DNA of 64,000 nt from assembly GCF_000209165.1 (NCBI RefSeq), contig NC_009044.1, forward strand, positions 1,550,001-1,614,000, given 5' to 3'. Source of the stretch: Scheffersomyces stipitis CBS 6054 (lineage: Eukaryota; Ascomycota; Pichiomycetes; Serinales; Debaryomycetaceae). Below, piece after piece: positions 38,628 through 48,435 of the stretch. Below the pieces are notes generated by a model. The model had not been told where the DNA came from. It worked only from the letters and a program-made list of their open reading frames with translations, and did no database searches. Position numbers and translations under genes: made by a program. How positions within the stretch are numbered: position 1 is the first letter of the stretch; every line of letters starts with the position of its first letter.

Positions 38628-41600
38628 ATGGACGCTAACCAGAGCAATAAGGCCCATCGTGGTGGTGGATCTAAGAAAACCACGGCTAAAAAGAAGCTTC
38701 ACCAGAATGGCCAGAATAAGAAGGCTTTTGCCGTGAATGCCCCTAGAAAATTGGAGCGTATGGCCAGAAGATCGCATGACGTCAACGAAAGAAAGCTACA
38801 TGTTCCTATGGTGGACAGAACACCTGAAGACGATCCACCTCCAGTGATAGTAGCTGTAGTAGGGCCACCTGGCACTGGAAAAACGACATTGATCAAGTCT
38901 TTAATTAGAAGATTGACAAAGACTACACTTACAGAAATTAAGGGACCAATCACTGTAGTTAGTGGAAAGAGAAGAAGATTGACCTTCATTGAAGTTTCCA
39001 ACGATTTAAACCTGATGATCGATGCAGCTAAGATCGCCGACTTGGTGTTGCTCTTGATTGATGGGAACTATGGGTTGGAAATGGAGACTATGGAATTCTT
39101 AAACATTGCTCAGCACCATGGTATGCCTCGTGTACTTGGTGTATCAACGCATTTGGACTTGTTCAAATCACAGCTGACATTGAGAACTTCTAAAAAGAGG
39201 TTGAAACACAGATTCTGGACAGAAGTCTACCAGGGAGCCAAGCTCTTCTATCTTTCTGGGGTGATTAACGGCCGGTATCCTGACCGTGAGATCTTGAATT
39301 TGAGCAGATTCATCTCGGTGATGAAGTTCCGTCCTTTGAAGTGGAGAAATGAGCATCCATATTTGCTTGCTGATAGAATCACCGACTTGACCCATCCTCA
39401 AGATATAGTGGACAATCCGAAATGCGACAGAAAAGTCGCCATCTACGGATATTTGCATGGTACTCCGCTTGCAGCCGAAGGAGCCCAAGTTCACATTGCT
39501 GGTGTAGGAGATCAAGTTGTTCATTCTGTAGAAAAGCTTCCAGATCCTTGTCCCACTCCATACTACGAGCAGAAGCTTGAGGAAATTGAAAGAGAAAGAG
39601 CCAAAGCAGCTGCGGAATCAGGAGAGCCTTTGGCCAAAACAACAAGAAGACGTAAGAGATTGGAAGACAAACAAAAAATCATATATGCACCTATGTCTGA
39701 CGTGGGTGGTGTGCTTGTAGACAAGGATGCAGTGTATATCGATATGGGCAACAGACAAGCTTTTGTCAAGGGCGAGGAAGGTGAAGAAATGGGAGAAGGA
39801 GAAAAGTTGGTCACAGATTTACAAGAGGTCCAGAAGACCATGGCCGAACGTTTGGAGGAAGGTCCCGGTTTGCAATTGTTTTCCAGTTCAGATGCATTGA
39901 AGAAAGTTAACGAAGAAGAAGATAGCGAAACAGAAGGAGGCTTGTTATCAGACCTTGACTCTGATGATGATGAAGAAGAGACTGAACATATAAACACAGG
40001 AAGAAAGTCGATGAGAAAAGCTCGTGTGTACGGGAAGTCGTTAAAGGAAGACACTGAATTTGATGACGAGTTGTCTGAAGTTGACGAAGAAGATTTCGAC
40101 GACGAGTCTGAGCCAAAGATGATAGAAGTTGATTTTCACAAGAACGGGAACAAGTACAGAGAGGATGAGCTCGAGTTCGTCGAAGATTCGTCCTTGTCTT
40201 CAGATGAAGAAGAGGACTACATAGCTACTGCTGCAAGATTGAAGGGTTCGGCAAAGAGAAACTGGGATATCAACAAGCTTCTATACTTGACCAACATTGA
40301 GCCAGCCGATATTCTCAGGAGATGGAGAGGTGAAGGCGACGAAGAAGAAGAAAGTATCGAAGATGAAGAGGAGAACTTCTTTTCTAAGAAAGACACCAAG
40401 GAGTCGTCAGAAGATTTGGACAGTTTCCAACCGAAGTACCCTTCAGTAGAAGAGCTCAAGTTGAAATTCAATCCTGAAACTGTAGATGAAGGTAATAGTG
40501 ACGAAGAATACGAAAATGGGTACAAGTTCTTGAAGTCCAGATTCTTAGTTGCTCCTAAATTGAACGACGATAATACAGAAAAAGAAGGAGGTGAAAACGA
40601 TGATGAAGAAGTGTACGGCGATTTTGAGGATCTTGAAGCAGAAGACAACGACAATAACAGCAAAGATAATAACGATACAGACGACGAAGAAGCAGGTGAC
40701 GACTTTGTTGACTTTGATGAAGAGGAAGAAAAGGGAGATGAAGGTAGCGAAGAGGAAGAAGAAGAAGATGAAAACCTTACTGTGGAACAAAAGAGAGAAC
40801 TTAACGCTGCAAAGAAAGCTAAATTGAAAATGCAATTCGAGGAAGAGGAAGATCGTGAATTCGGATCCAATGATCCAGAAGCCGATGCCGAAGCCGAGAC
40901 ATGGTACGAGTTCCAGAAAAACAAAATTGCCAAACAGCTTGAAATAAACAAGGCAGAATACGAAAACATGGATGCATCTACCAGAATTAAGATTGAAGGT
41001 TACAAGGCTGGTTCGTATGTGAAGATTGTCTTCAGCAATCTTCCATGTGAGTTCGTAGAAAATTTACAACCAGAGTATCCTATAGTATTGGGTGGATTGC
41101 TCGCTACCGAGTCTAGATTCGGCATAATGAATGTTAGAATCAGAAGACATCGTTGGCACAAGAAGATCTTGAAGTCTCAGGATCCGTTGATTTTGTCCTT
41201 GGGTTGGAGACGTTTCCAGACCTTACCCATATACACCACTTCAGATTCCAGAACCAGAAACAGAATGCTAAAGTATACGCCTGAGCATGCCTACTGTTTT
41301 GCTTCATTCTACGGTCCTTTGGTGGCTCCTAACACGACATTTGTTGGTTTCAACTTGGTGGATGACCATTCTACTACGGGAGCTTTTCGTGTCGCAGCCA
41401 CTGGTATTGTTGAAGATTTGAACTCATCTGTAGAAATCGTCAAGAAACTAAAATTGGTCGGCCACCCTTACAAGATTTTCCGTAATACTGCTTTCATCAA
41501 GGACATGTTCTCCAACTCTTTGGAGGTGGCCAAGTTTGAAGGTGCTTCCATCAGAACTGTTTCTGGTATTCGTGGTGAAATTAAGAGAGCTTTGTCCAAA

Positions 41601-42215
41601 CCAGAAGGCCACTTCAGAGCTACGTTTGAAGACAAAGTCTTGATGTCAGACAAGATTTTCTTAAAGACTTGGTACCCTGTTAAGGTCAAGAAATTCTATA
41701 ACCCTGTGACCTCGTTGTTGCTTGGAAAGCACAACGAATGGAAGGGTATGAGATTGACTGGAGCAGTAAGAGCTGAACAGAACATTGCTACACCTCTATT
41801 GTCTGATAGTGCCTACACGAAAATCGAGAGAACTGAAAGGAGATTCAACCCATTGAAGGTTCCAAAGAGTATCAAGGCTAGCTTGCCTTTCAAATCTCAA
41901 ATCGCTGAGATGAAGCCTCAAAAGAAGAAGACGTACATGGCCAAGAGAGCTGTTGTTCTTGGAGGAGACGAGAAGAAGGCAAGAGACTTGATGCAGAAGA
42001 TTGCTACCGTCAAGAATGAGAAAGAGAGCAAGAGAAAGACAAAGAAGGATGAAAAGTTCAAGGATAAGTTGAAGAAGATAGCTAAACAACAAGAGTTGAG
42101 AAAGGAAAAAGAAAAAGAAAGAAAGAAGGACTTCTTTTCACGTGAGGGTAAGAAGAGGTCATTGCAATCTAGTGAAGGTAATAGTCAAGCCTTTGGAAAG
42201 AAGAGACGTGTATAA
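38628..42215 (+). CDS. BMS1: Ribosome biogenesis GTPase Bms1
   Basis: A 1195-residue nucleolar GTPase needed for 40S subunit assembly; it works with Rcl1 in the small-subunit processome. The N-terminus is basic, then the conserved block DVNERKLHVPMVDRTPEDDPPP leads into the P-loop GPPGTGKT (79-86). The GTPase and middle domains match Bms1 closely (AQHHGMPRVLGVSTHLDLF, LKHRFWTEVYQGAKLFYLSG). A long acidic region at about 425-750 precedes the C-terminal domain (GSYVKIVFSNLPCEFV, RRHRWHKKILK, LGWRRFQTLPIYTT, KPEGHFRATFEDKVLMSD). The end is a Lys/Glu-rich helix and a basic tail. Codon 129 is CTG (39012-39014) in NDLN-x-MIDAAKIADLV, where Saccharomyces has Ala; serine would suit it. Confidence 0.97.
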   Translation: MDANQSNKAHRGGGSKKTTAKKKLHQNGQNKKAFAVNAPRKLERMARRSHDVNERKLHVPMVDRTPEDDPPPVIVAVVGPPGTGKTTLIKSLIRRLTKTTLTEIKGPITVVSGKRRRLTFIEVSNDLNLMIDAAKIADLVLLLIDGNYGLEMETMEFLNIAQHHGMPRVLGVSTHLDLFKSQLTLRTSKKRLKHRFWTEVYQGAKLFYLSGVINGRYPDREILNLSRFISVMKFRPLKWRNEHPYLLADRITDLTHPQDIVDNPKCDRKVAIYGYLHGTPLAAEGAQVHIAGVGDQVVHSVEKLPDPCPTPYYEQKLEEIERERAKAAAESGEPLAKTTRRRKRLEDKQKIIYAPMSDVGGVLVDKDAVYIDMGNRQAFVKGEEGEEMGEGEKLVTDLQEVQKTMAERLEEGPGLQLFSSSDALKKVNEEEDSETEGGLLSDLDSDDDEEETEHINTGRKSMRKARVYGKSLKEDTEFDDELSEVDEEDFDDESEPKMIEVDFHKNGNKYREDELEFVEDSSLSSDEEEDYIATAARLKGSAKRNWDINKLLYLTNIEPADILRRWRGEGDEEEESIEDEEENFFSKKDTKESSEDLDSFQPKYPSVEELKLKFNPETVDEGNSDEEYENGYKFLKSRFLVAPKLNDDNTEKEGGENDDEEVYGDFEDLEAEDNDNNSKDNNDTDDEEAGDDFVDFDEEEEKGDEGSEEEEEEDENLTVEQKRELNAAKKAKLKMQFEEEEDREFGSNDPEADAEAETWYEFQKNKIAKQLEINKAEYENMDASTRIKIEGYKAGSYVKIVFSNLPCEFVENLQPEYPIVLGGLLATESRFGIMNVRIRRHRWHKKILKSQDPLILSLGWRRFQTLPIYTTSDSRTRNRMLKYTPEHAYCFASFYGPLVAPNTTFVGFNLVDDHSTTGAFRVAATGIVEDLNSSVEIVKKLKLVGHPYKIFRNTAFIKDMFSNSLEVAKFEGASIRTVSGIRGEIKRALSKPEGHFRATFEDKVLMSDKIFLKTWYPVKVKKFYNPVTSLLLGKHNEWKGMRLTGAVRAEQNIATPLLSDSAYTKIERTERRFNPLKVPKSIKASLPFKSQIAEMKPQKKKTYMAKRAVVLGGDEKKARDLMQKIATVKNEKESKRKTKKDEKFKDKLKKIAKQQELRKEKEKERKKDFFSREGKKRSLQSSEGNSQAFGKKRRV

Positions 42216-42319
42216 TAGATAGAATAGAATCACTAGCATCAATAAAATAGTACAATATTAAATCATTTCATAACAAATCAGAATATTTATTTCAATTGTA
42301 ACATAATTACCATTCTACA

Positions 42320-45300
42320 TTACAAGTGGTATTCGAGGATTCTGTTGGACTTCGGTTTCGTCAACAAATCGTCTTCACCCCAGAGAATCTTCATTACATC
42401 ATAGAATTCACGGGCATAAAAGATTTGAATGCCATACCTCTTCAAATAGAATTTTTCAACCTTATCCATCTTGAAATCAGCTTCCTCATTGTCTTTCAAC
42501 AATTCGTTCATCAAGTTGGAATCAACAACGTCTCCAGCCTCTTCTACACTTCTGCTGAACTCTTCAATCAAATCTTTTCGATTTTCACGAGGCACAATCA
42601 TTCGCCTGATGTTTCCATTCAAATGAGCACCCATCATCTTTTCCTTAACACCACCAATGGGTAAGACCAAACCTCTCAAGGTGATTTCTCCAGTCATGGC
42701 GACATCCGCTGGAACTGGCTTATCAAGTATTACCGACAAGAACAGTGTTGCCATTGTAATACCGGCAGAAGGACCATCTTTAGAAATCGATCCCATTGGT
42801 ACATGTAAGTTAAGCTCTAAGTTGTTGAACTTTTCAATCAAATACTTATCGTCGGGTTGCTCTTTGGCTTGTATCAAGTTCTTATAGATCAACAGTTTGA
42901 TGAAAGTCAAACCAATTTTTCCACTTTCCATGAGAACTTCACCCAATCTACCTGTCATAACCAAAGAGCAGCCTGTGTTGGAGCTATTTGGATTTCCCAC
43001 TCTCTTGTCGAAACCAATAGTCTCAAATACCAAGACCGATCCAGATCCGTCCGAGTTATATGACAAACCATTAACTATACCAACTCTACTGTTGTTCGAA
43101 ATGGTTGTTTCTATAGAAGAAAAGTCTCCAGAGCTGTATGGAATACCCAAATACTTAGGCAAGTCTGCCTCCTCAACATTGGGGTTGTAGAAACTCTTGC
43201 CAGAAAGTCCTTCACAGTATTCCACTGCTTTAAAACGACAAATCGTTCCCAACTTTCGCTCGAGGTTTCTCACTCCGGCTTCTCTCGTATAATCTACAAT
43301 GATCTTCTTCATCAGGGCATCGTCAATGTTGACAAACTCCTCGATACGATCAGAAGCAGGAAACCCATTTCTCTTCACCTGCCTTGGTAACAAGTACTTT
43401 CTTCCAATAATTAACTTTTCGTTGTAGTCATAGGCGCTAACTTCAATCATCTCAAGACGATCCAACAACGGCCTGGTCAAGTTATGAGGCTCATTGGCAG
43501 TGCAGATAAAAATCACCTGAGACAAGTCTACGGGGAAACCAAGGTAGTGATCAATAAACGAAGTGTTCTGTTCTGGATCCAAAACCTCCAAAAGTGCAGC
43601 TGATGGATCTCCATTGAACTTGTTCACTCCAGAGCTTCCACCAATGACTTTGTCGATTTCATCAAGTAAAATCACTGGGTTCATTGATCTAGATTTTCTC
43701 AAAGCTTGGATAATCAAACCAGGCATGGCTCCTACATAGGTTCTTCTATGACCTCTGATCTCGCTCTCGTCCTTGACACCACCCAACGAGATCCTCTGGA
43801 AGTTTCTTCCTAAAGAACTGGCAATAGATTTGGCCAACGAAGTCTTACCTGTACCAGGTGGCCCAGCCAACATTATAATAGGCGACTTGTTGTATTTGGT
43901 AACTTGAATCGACTGGTTGGTTTGATTTTCTATATTGCTTTCCTTGATCGAAGTCTTTACCTTGTTCTGTGCTTGTTTGTGAGCAAATGAGGTTTCGTCG
44001 TTGTTGGCAATCACAATAGAAGAAGCTGGCACAAGACTATTTTGAGTGGCTAGATTCAGTCCACTAGAAGAAGGCAGAGGAACTTGATTTTCTTTCCTGA
44101 AATCGCTAATCTGCTTTTCCGCGTTAATTCCTAAAAGCTTCAACACAACCAAGTACTGAATCAATCTCTTCTTGACATGTTCCAAACCGTAGTGGTCATC
44201 GTCCAACTGTTTCTTGGCAAAGTTCAAGTCAATATCTTTGTTGGACTTGAACTTAGTGACGTACTTGTCCCAAGGAATATCCATGACGATCTCCAAATAG
44301 TTTCTAATCACGTGGAAATCAGAGTTACCACCTCCTCCAGGAGATTGTGAAGAGGCTCTAATTCTTTTGAAATCCTTGATAATCAATCTCTTGGAGTCAG
44401 GACTTAAAGTCGTGATATTTGGCAACTTGTACTTGATGAAGTTAGTGATGGCTCTTAACTCATCATCTTCTTCATCATCATCTTCTTCATCATAGACTTC
44501 TCCTCCATCCTCATTTGACTTAGGACGACGACTTGTGATTCCAGAACCATTAGTTTTATTGTTATTGCCATTTTCACTGTTGTTGAACGATTTGATATTG
44601 CCTCTGTTGCTGATTGGTCTGGTCTTATTCGTCATTCCTTCTAAGAGCAACCTGATAGATTTGAGCTGGTTGGCTACGACATTGGCTTTCTGGATATTGG
44701 TTGCTTCGTTATAGAACCAATGGTTCACAAACGAGTTGTTACCATCCAAAGTGTCAAAGATCTTGATTAGCTGGTTTATCATGTTGATCAACTCATTGCC
44801 TCTGTCATCAATGCTAATTTTATGGAGCAATTTCAACTTCTCGTGGTTGGGAAATGGCAAGATTCCACAAGTCAAATCAAGTAGTCTCAAATATGACTTC
44901 GTGTCAACCTTCAAGTTTTCATCAGAAGCAAACTGGCCATATAACTTCTGCAAACTAAGAAATGCCTTGGAGAAATCCTTCGAACCAGCCAACTGGAGAT
45001 ACAAAGCATTGGCCAAAGGATTCAACGTAAGCAAATCACCAGGTTTCTGGCTGGATCCATTGGCTCCTTTATATCTTGATCCCGGTTTAGTTATCTGGAG
45101 GTTTGACTTGTTTCCATTGGCAGAGTTGATGCTCAAAGCTTGACGATAGTCTACAATAAATTTGTCGATTACCTTGAACAAATCGAGACTGCTATCCTTC
45201 AAAGACTTAAAATGGCGCCTCAACTCGGGGATGTCTGAGCTCCAGTCAACTTCTAAGAGTTGTTCGTTTGGCCTTGTTTTCTTCTTGGGTGCAATCTTCA

Positions 45301-45862
45301 ATCCTCTGGTTATAGCCTGCAACGTCAACTTGATGTTGGTGGTGTCGTCTACGATTCCTACGATTCTGGCTATAGTGACCACACTGTTGTGTTCAGTTGG
45401 ATCAATTTGAGCATTACTAGGCTCTTTGATCTTTTCCAAATTGGGCTTGATAGCAAGGGTCAACCAGTCAAACTCGTTGGAGGGTGCAACTTCAGCAATA
45501 TCCTTTTCCGAAACTAAGCCCTGGCTGTTCTTGAATGCTGCTTCGTATTTGAAAAACTGTTCAATACCTTCCACAGCGACCTTTGAGATAGTGATAGGAC
45601 TTGTGACCATATCGTCTTCTTCAACTGAGTCCGAATCTTTAGACGGATTGAACTCATATTCGTTGAGCAAGTTGTTTATTATTGAGACTTGCGATACAAG
45701 ATCCTTGTAACGGTACAACAACGCAGCAGCTTTGAAACGAGAAAACGTAACGTTGTATATAATCCCTGGCAACAAAACCAAGTTGGAGTCGAGTTTACAG
45801 GTGGGAAGTACGATCTGCTGTTTCAACTTAGCCGGAGACTTGGGGTTTTTGTAGCGCGCCAT
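42320..45862 (-). CDS. Lon protease, peroxisomal type (LONP2/Pln)
   Basis: A 1180-residue ATP-dependent protease. It begins [16 protein letters not shown] with no mitochondrial presequence and an N-terminal substrate domain carrying several insertions. The AAA+ module has Walker A GPPGTGKT at 667-674 and the Walker B region VILLDEIDK. The protease domain has the Ser/Lys dyad: S1032 in PKDGPSAG and K1075 in GGVKEK, the same 43-residue spacing as in the bacterial enzyme. The lack of a presequence and the divergence from mitochondrial Pim1 point to the peroxisomal Lon that degrades unassembled matrix proteins in methylotrophic and CTG-clade yeasts. The C-terminus ends EYHL, a poor match to a canonical PTS1 (SKL type). 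It converges on BMS1 with 104 bp between stops. Confidence 0.88.
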   Translation of the reverse strand: MARYKNPKSPAKLKQQIVLPTCKLDSNLVLLPGIIYNVTFSRFKAAALLYRYKDLVSQVSIINNLLNEYEFNPSKDSDSVEEDDMVTSPITISKVAVEGIEQFFKYEAAFKNSQGLVSEKDIAEVAPSNEFDWLTLAIKPNLEKIKEPSNAQIDPTEHNSVVTIARIVGIVDDTTNIKLTLQAITRGLKIAPKKKTRPNEQLLEVDWSSDIPELRRHFKSLKDSSLDLFKVIDKFIVDYRQALSINSANGNKSNLQITKPGSRYKGANGSSQKPGDLLTLNPLANALYLQLAGSKDFSKAFLSLQKLYGQFASDENLKVDTKSYLRLLDLTCGILPFPNHEKLKLLHKISIDDRGNELINMINQLIKIFDTLDGNNSFVNHWFYNEATNIQKANVVANQLKSIRLLLEGMTNKTRPISNRGNIKSFNNSENGNNNKTNGSGITSRRPKSNEDGGEVYDEEDDDEEDDELRAITNFIKYKLPNITTLSPDSKRLIIKDFKRIRASSQSPGGGGNSDFHVIRNYLEIVMDIPWDKYVTKFKSNKDIDLNFAKKQLDDDHYGLEHVKKRLIQYLVVLKLLGINAEKQISDFRKENQVPLPSSSGLNLATQNSLVPASSIVIANNDETSFAHKQAQNKVKTSIKESNIENQTNQSIQVTKYNKSPIIMLAGPPGTGKTSLAKSIASSLGRNFQRISLGGVKDESEIRGHRRTYVGAMPGLIIQALRKSRSMNPVILLDEIDKVIGGSSGVNKFNGDPSAALLEVLDPEQNTSFIDHYLGFPVDLSQVIFICTANEPHNLTRPLLDRLEMIEVSAYDYNEKLIIGRKYLLPRQVKRNGFPASDRIEEFVNIDDALMKKIIVDYTREAGVRNLERKLGTICRFKAVEYCEGLSGKSFYNPNVEEADLPKYLGIPYSSGDFSSIETTISNNSRVGIVNGLSYNSDGSGSVLVFETIGFDKRVGNPNSSNTGCSLVMTGRLGEVLMESGKIGLTFIKLLIYKNLIQAKEQPDDKYLIEKFNNLELNLHVPMGSISKDGPSAGITMATLFLSVILDKPVPADVAMTGEITLRGLVLPIGGVKEKMMGAHLNGNIRRMIVPRENRKDLIEEFSRSVEEAGDVVDSNLMNELLKDNEEADFKMDKVEKFYLKRYGIQIFYAREFYDVMKILWGEDDLLTKPKSNRILEYHL

Positions 45863-46968
45863 AATGGATTGATAATGATAGACAAATAGTAGTAGATAAA
45901 GATAAAGTCAATAAATAAAATCGAAAGTCAAAAGTGTCTGACAGAAAACAATAGTCCGGTATTATAGAGCTTTAGTGCAAAACCTTCAACAAAGATATCA
46001 GTACTGAGCGTTAGATTTCGTACCTTAGTAGTGAAGATCAACTTTGATATCCACTATTGAAAACAAAAAGGATAACTTTTGAAACGTTCACCTCTGGGAA
46101 GTTGCTTGTATGAAACTATCTTTTATGAACTTTTGGAATAGTTGAAAGTCTTCAGATACTGCTTCAAATACAACTGATCCCACTTCACTTAGATTCCTGG
46201 AGTCACAAGATTAGAAGAAAAAGTGGTGTAATGGTTCACAAAAAAGTCAAACGGATCGAAAAGTGTGCTGTTACTCCTTTTAGCTATTTTCAACCACTAT
46301 ACTTGCTTGGTAACGATACACAAGTCAAGAACGTCTGGTTGGTGGTGCTTAGAAGAAGAAGAAAGTGGAAGTTTTTGGAAATTCTATCGGCTTTTCATAT
46401 GATGGTGATATACCTGCATACAAACACCGATAACTAATCTATGTGGGGATATCCGAGGAAGTGCGTGTGATCTGTGGAGATGGAAATAGAGGTGGAGACG
46501 TCCCGAGAAACAGCAGAAAGGAAGATGGTGAAACTGGAGATATTGTGTTACAAATGTAGTTCTTATAGCCTTTTGGAGGAAACGAAGTTGTAGAGAATTA
46601 TGAGGATATAGAAGAAATGTGGCGAAAAATTACGATTATATAAGCTTTTGTTAAAATTATGTAATCCGATTATACTGTATACCCATTCATACATCTATTC
46701 CTTCCACTATGTAACAGCTACTTTAAGGAAGAACTAGTATTTGTCGTCACTAGACTGCCTACTTGATAATCTTACTAGCCGCGATATCTTTCTTCATTTT
46801 TTCATGAATTTTGATTTTACTTTTGCTTTTCTTTCCCCCTTTTCTTGGAAGCTTTCTCATTTTTTGCACCCATTTATTCGACATCATTTCCTTTCTATTC
46901 ATTAGCAAGTATATACAAGTAACCGAAAATCGGAAGCTATAGATAGAACTTTCACATCTTTTTACTTT
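45863..46968. other. Intergenic upstream of the Lon gene
   Basis: 1.1 kb between two minus-strand genes. It holds the Lon promoter on the left and, near 46800-46968, a T-rich stretch on the plus strand that fits the NDUFAF5 3' flank. No oleate-response pair or other named element was recognised, and no coding frame of natural composition is present. Confidence 0.5.
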
Positions 46969-48033
46969 CTACAATACGTCCTTCAAGTTGACCTGCCCAG
47001 AGCCTCTGGCCAATGGCTTGGGCTGATTCTCACTCTTCTTCCAACCTATCATAAAGATAATATTGAACGTAGCAGGTAACGTAACGACACCGTTATCGTC
47101 TTTTTCTCCATGCATAGTTTTGTATATCTCGTTGGCTGCTAGTAAGACATCACGAGGCAAATATCCCGATCTGGATAAGACCGAATTCTGTTCTCCCATG
47201 GCCTGCAAATCGTCCATCACAGAAACAATATCTGGGAATCCTCCTACAATGATATCCTCTGCATCAATGGTTAACATACTGAAGCCAGCACGGTTCAACA
47301 AGGAGCCGATATCGTTTAAATTAACTAAAGGGGATACTCTGGGCGACATTCCACCCATTCTCTCCATCTCAGCAAGTTGTAGCGAAGTACGCAATTCGTA
47401 CAAAGTGTCCCCTCCAAATAACGTTCCCATGAATAAGCCGTCAGGTTTTAAGATTCTGTTGATGTTAGCTAACGTCGAGGGAAGATCATTGATCCAATGG
47501 AGCGACAAGTTAGAAATCACAGCATCATAATGTTCTGGCTTCGAAAGACTTTCGTGTGAAAAAATTTCTTCGTCCGCTACACTTCGTATAACCTTACCCG
47601 GAAATACGCTATTGAAACTTTCCTCAGCATCTCTATAGAGCAATTCCCTTGACGAGTCTACCATGGTCAACTCTTTGATCTTACTACAGATGATTTTCTT
47701 GTCATTATTCAACTGTTTGGTGATCTCAGTTTCGGCATAGTCTGCGTCTGGTGGAATCTCTGTCTCAACACAGAGATTCTTCAACAAGTTCCCCAGATGA
47801 GAACCAAAATCTAGAACATTTGTAAAGTCTCTTGTGATGAATGCCAAACGTTCAATGGTTTTTAGAGCAACCTCGTCACGTAAATATTCCTTCTTTCTCA
47901 GCAATTCAGGGTTGAGCAAAGGTGTTCTGGATCTCTGGAGCAACTTTGCTGAACGGTCAAAGACGTTGAACTGCTGCTGTTTCGCTATGGTATCAGCTGA
48001 AGTGGCAAGTTTTCTTCTGGCTAATCTGAACAT
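46969..48033 (-). CDS. NDUFAF5: Mitochondrial complex I assembly factor NDUFAF5-like methyltransferase-fold protein
   Basis: A 354-residue protein. The basic N-terminus (MFRLARRKLATSADTIAK) reads as a mitochondrial presequence. The core begins FNVFDRSAKLLQRSRT, the family's opening, then ends the first strand with NVLDFGSHLGN, where SAM-methyltransferases have motif I. Further family blocks are YDAVISNLSLHWINDLPSTLANINRILKPDGLFMGTLFGGDTLYELR and SPRVSPLVNLNDIGSLLNRAGF. NDUFAF5 hydroxylates an arginine of the NDUFS7 subunit during early complex I assembly in the matrix. Its presence implies a respiratory complex I, which CTG-clade yeasts have. The gene diverges from the helical-repeat protein gene. 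Confidence 0.9.
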   Translation of the reverse strand: MFRLARRKLATSADTIAKQQQFNVFDRSAKLLQRSRTPLLNPELLRKKEYLRDEVALKTIERLAFITRDFTNVLDFGSHLGNLLKNLCVETEIPPDADYAETEITKQLNNDKKIICSKIKELTMVDSSRELLYRDAEESFNSVFPGKVIRSVADEEIFSHESLSKPEHYDAVISNLSLHWINDLPSTLANINRILKPDGLFMGTLFGGDTLYELRTSLQLAEMERMGGMSPRVSPLVNLNDIGSLLNRAGFSMLTIDAEDIIVGGFPDIVSVMDDLQAMGEQNSVLSRSGYLPRDVLLAANEIYKTMHGEKDDNGVVTLPATFNIIFMIGWKKSENQPKPLARGSGQVNLKDVL

Positions 48034-48435
48034 TGTAAGTATGAAGTGAATGCAGATGAAATTGTAATCAACGGGATTTTAATGGATATAATAGTGTGTT
48101 AATAGTGATATTTAAATTCCATGAGTCTCAGGCTGTAGGTCAATTAGATCTTCAAGAAAGTGAAAAAGTTCAGATTTTACGCAAATTCAGTTCTCTTCAA
48201 TCTTAATCTAAATAGTAAAAGTATATCTGATAGTCCTTTACTATAACTTCTGTATTCTTTCTAATAATATCCAGCTTATGGAAAAGAAAGTGAGCGATGC
48301 TATCTCAAACAAATGTCTTCGCATTTTTTCATTTATTTAATTGCAAATATTTTGTGGAGTCTGCTCTTCATGAATTTACTAGTATAATCTAGTTTTCTTT
48401 AGCCTCACAATCACTTCAATCGCTGGATATACTAC
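48034..48435. promoter_or_regulatory. Divergent promoter region NDUFAF5 / helical-repeat protein
   Basis: 402 bp, AT-rich. It contains TATTTAAAT near 48108 on the NDUFAF5 side. No specific factor site was recognised. Confidence 0.45.

Noticed and set aside
40591..40827. Frames antisense to or shifted from the acidic region of BMS1
   Set aside because: They are shadows of GAA/GAT-rich coding sequence.
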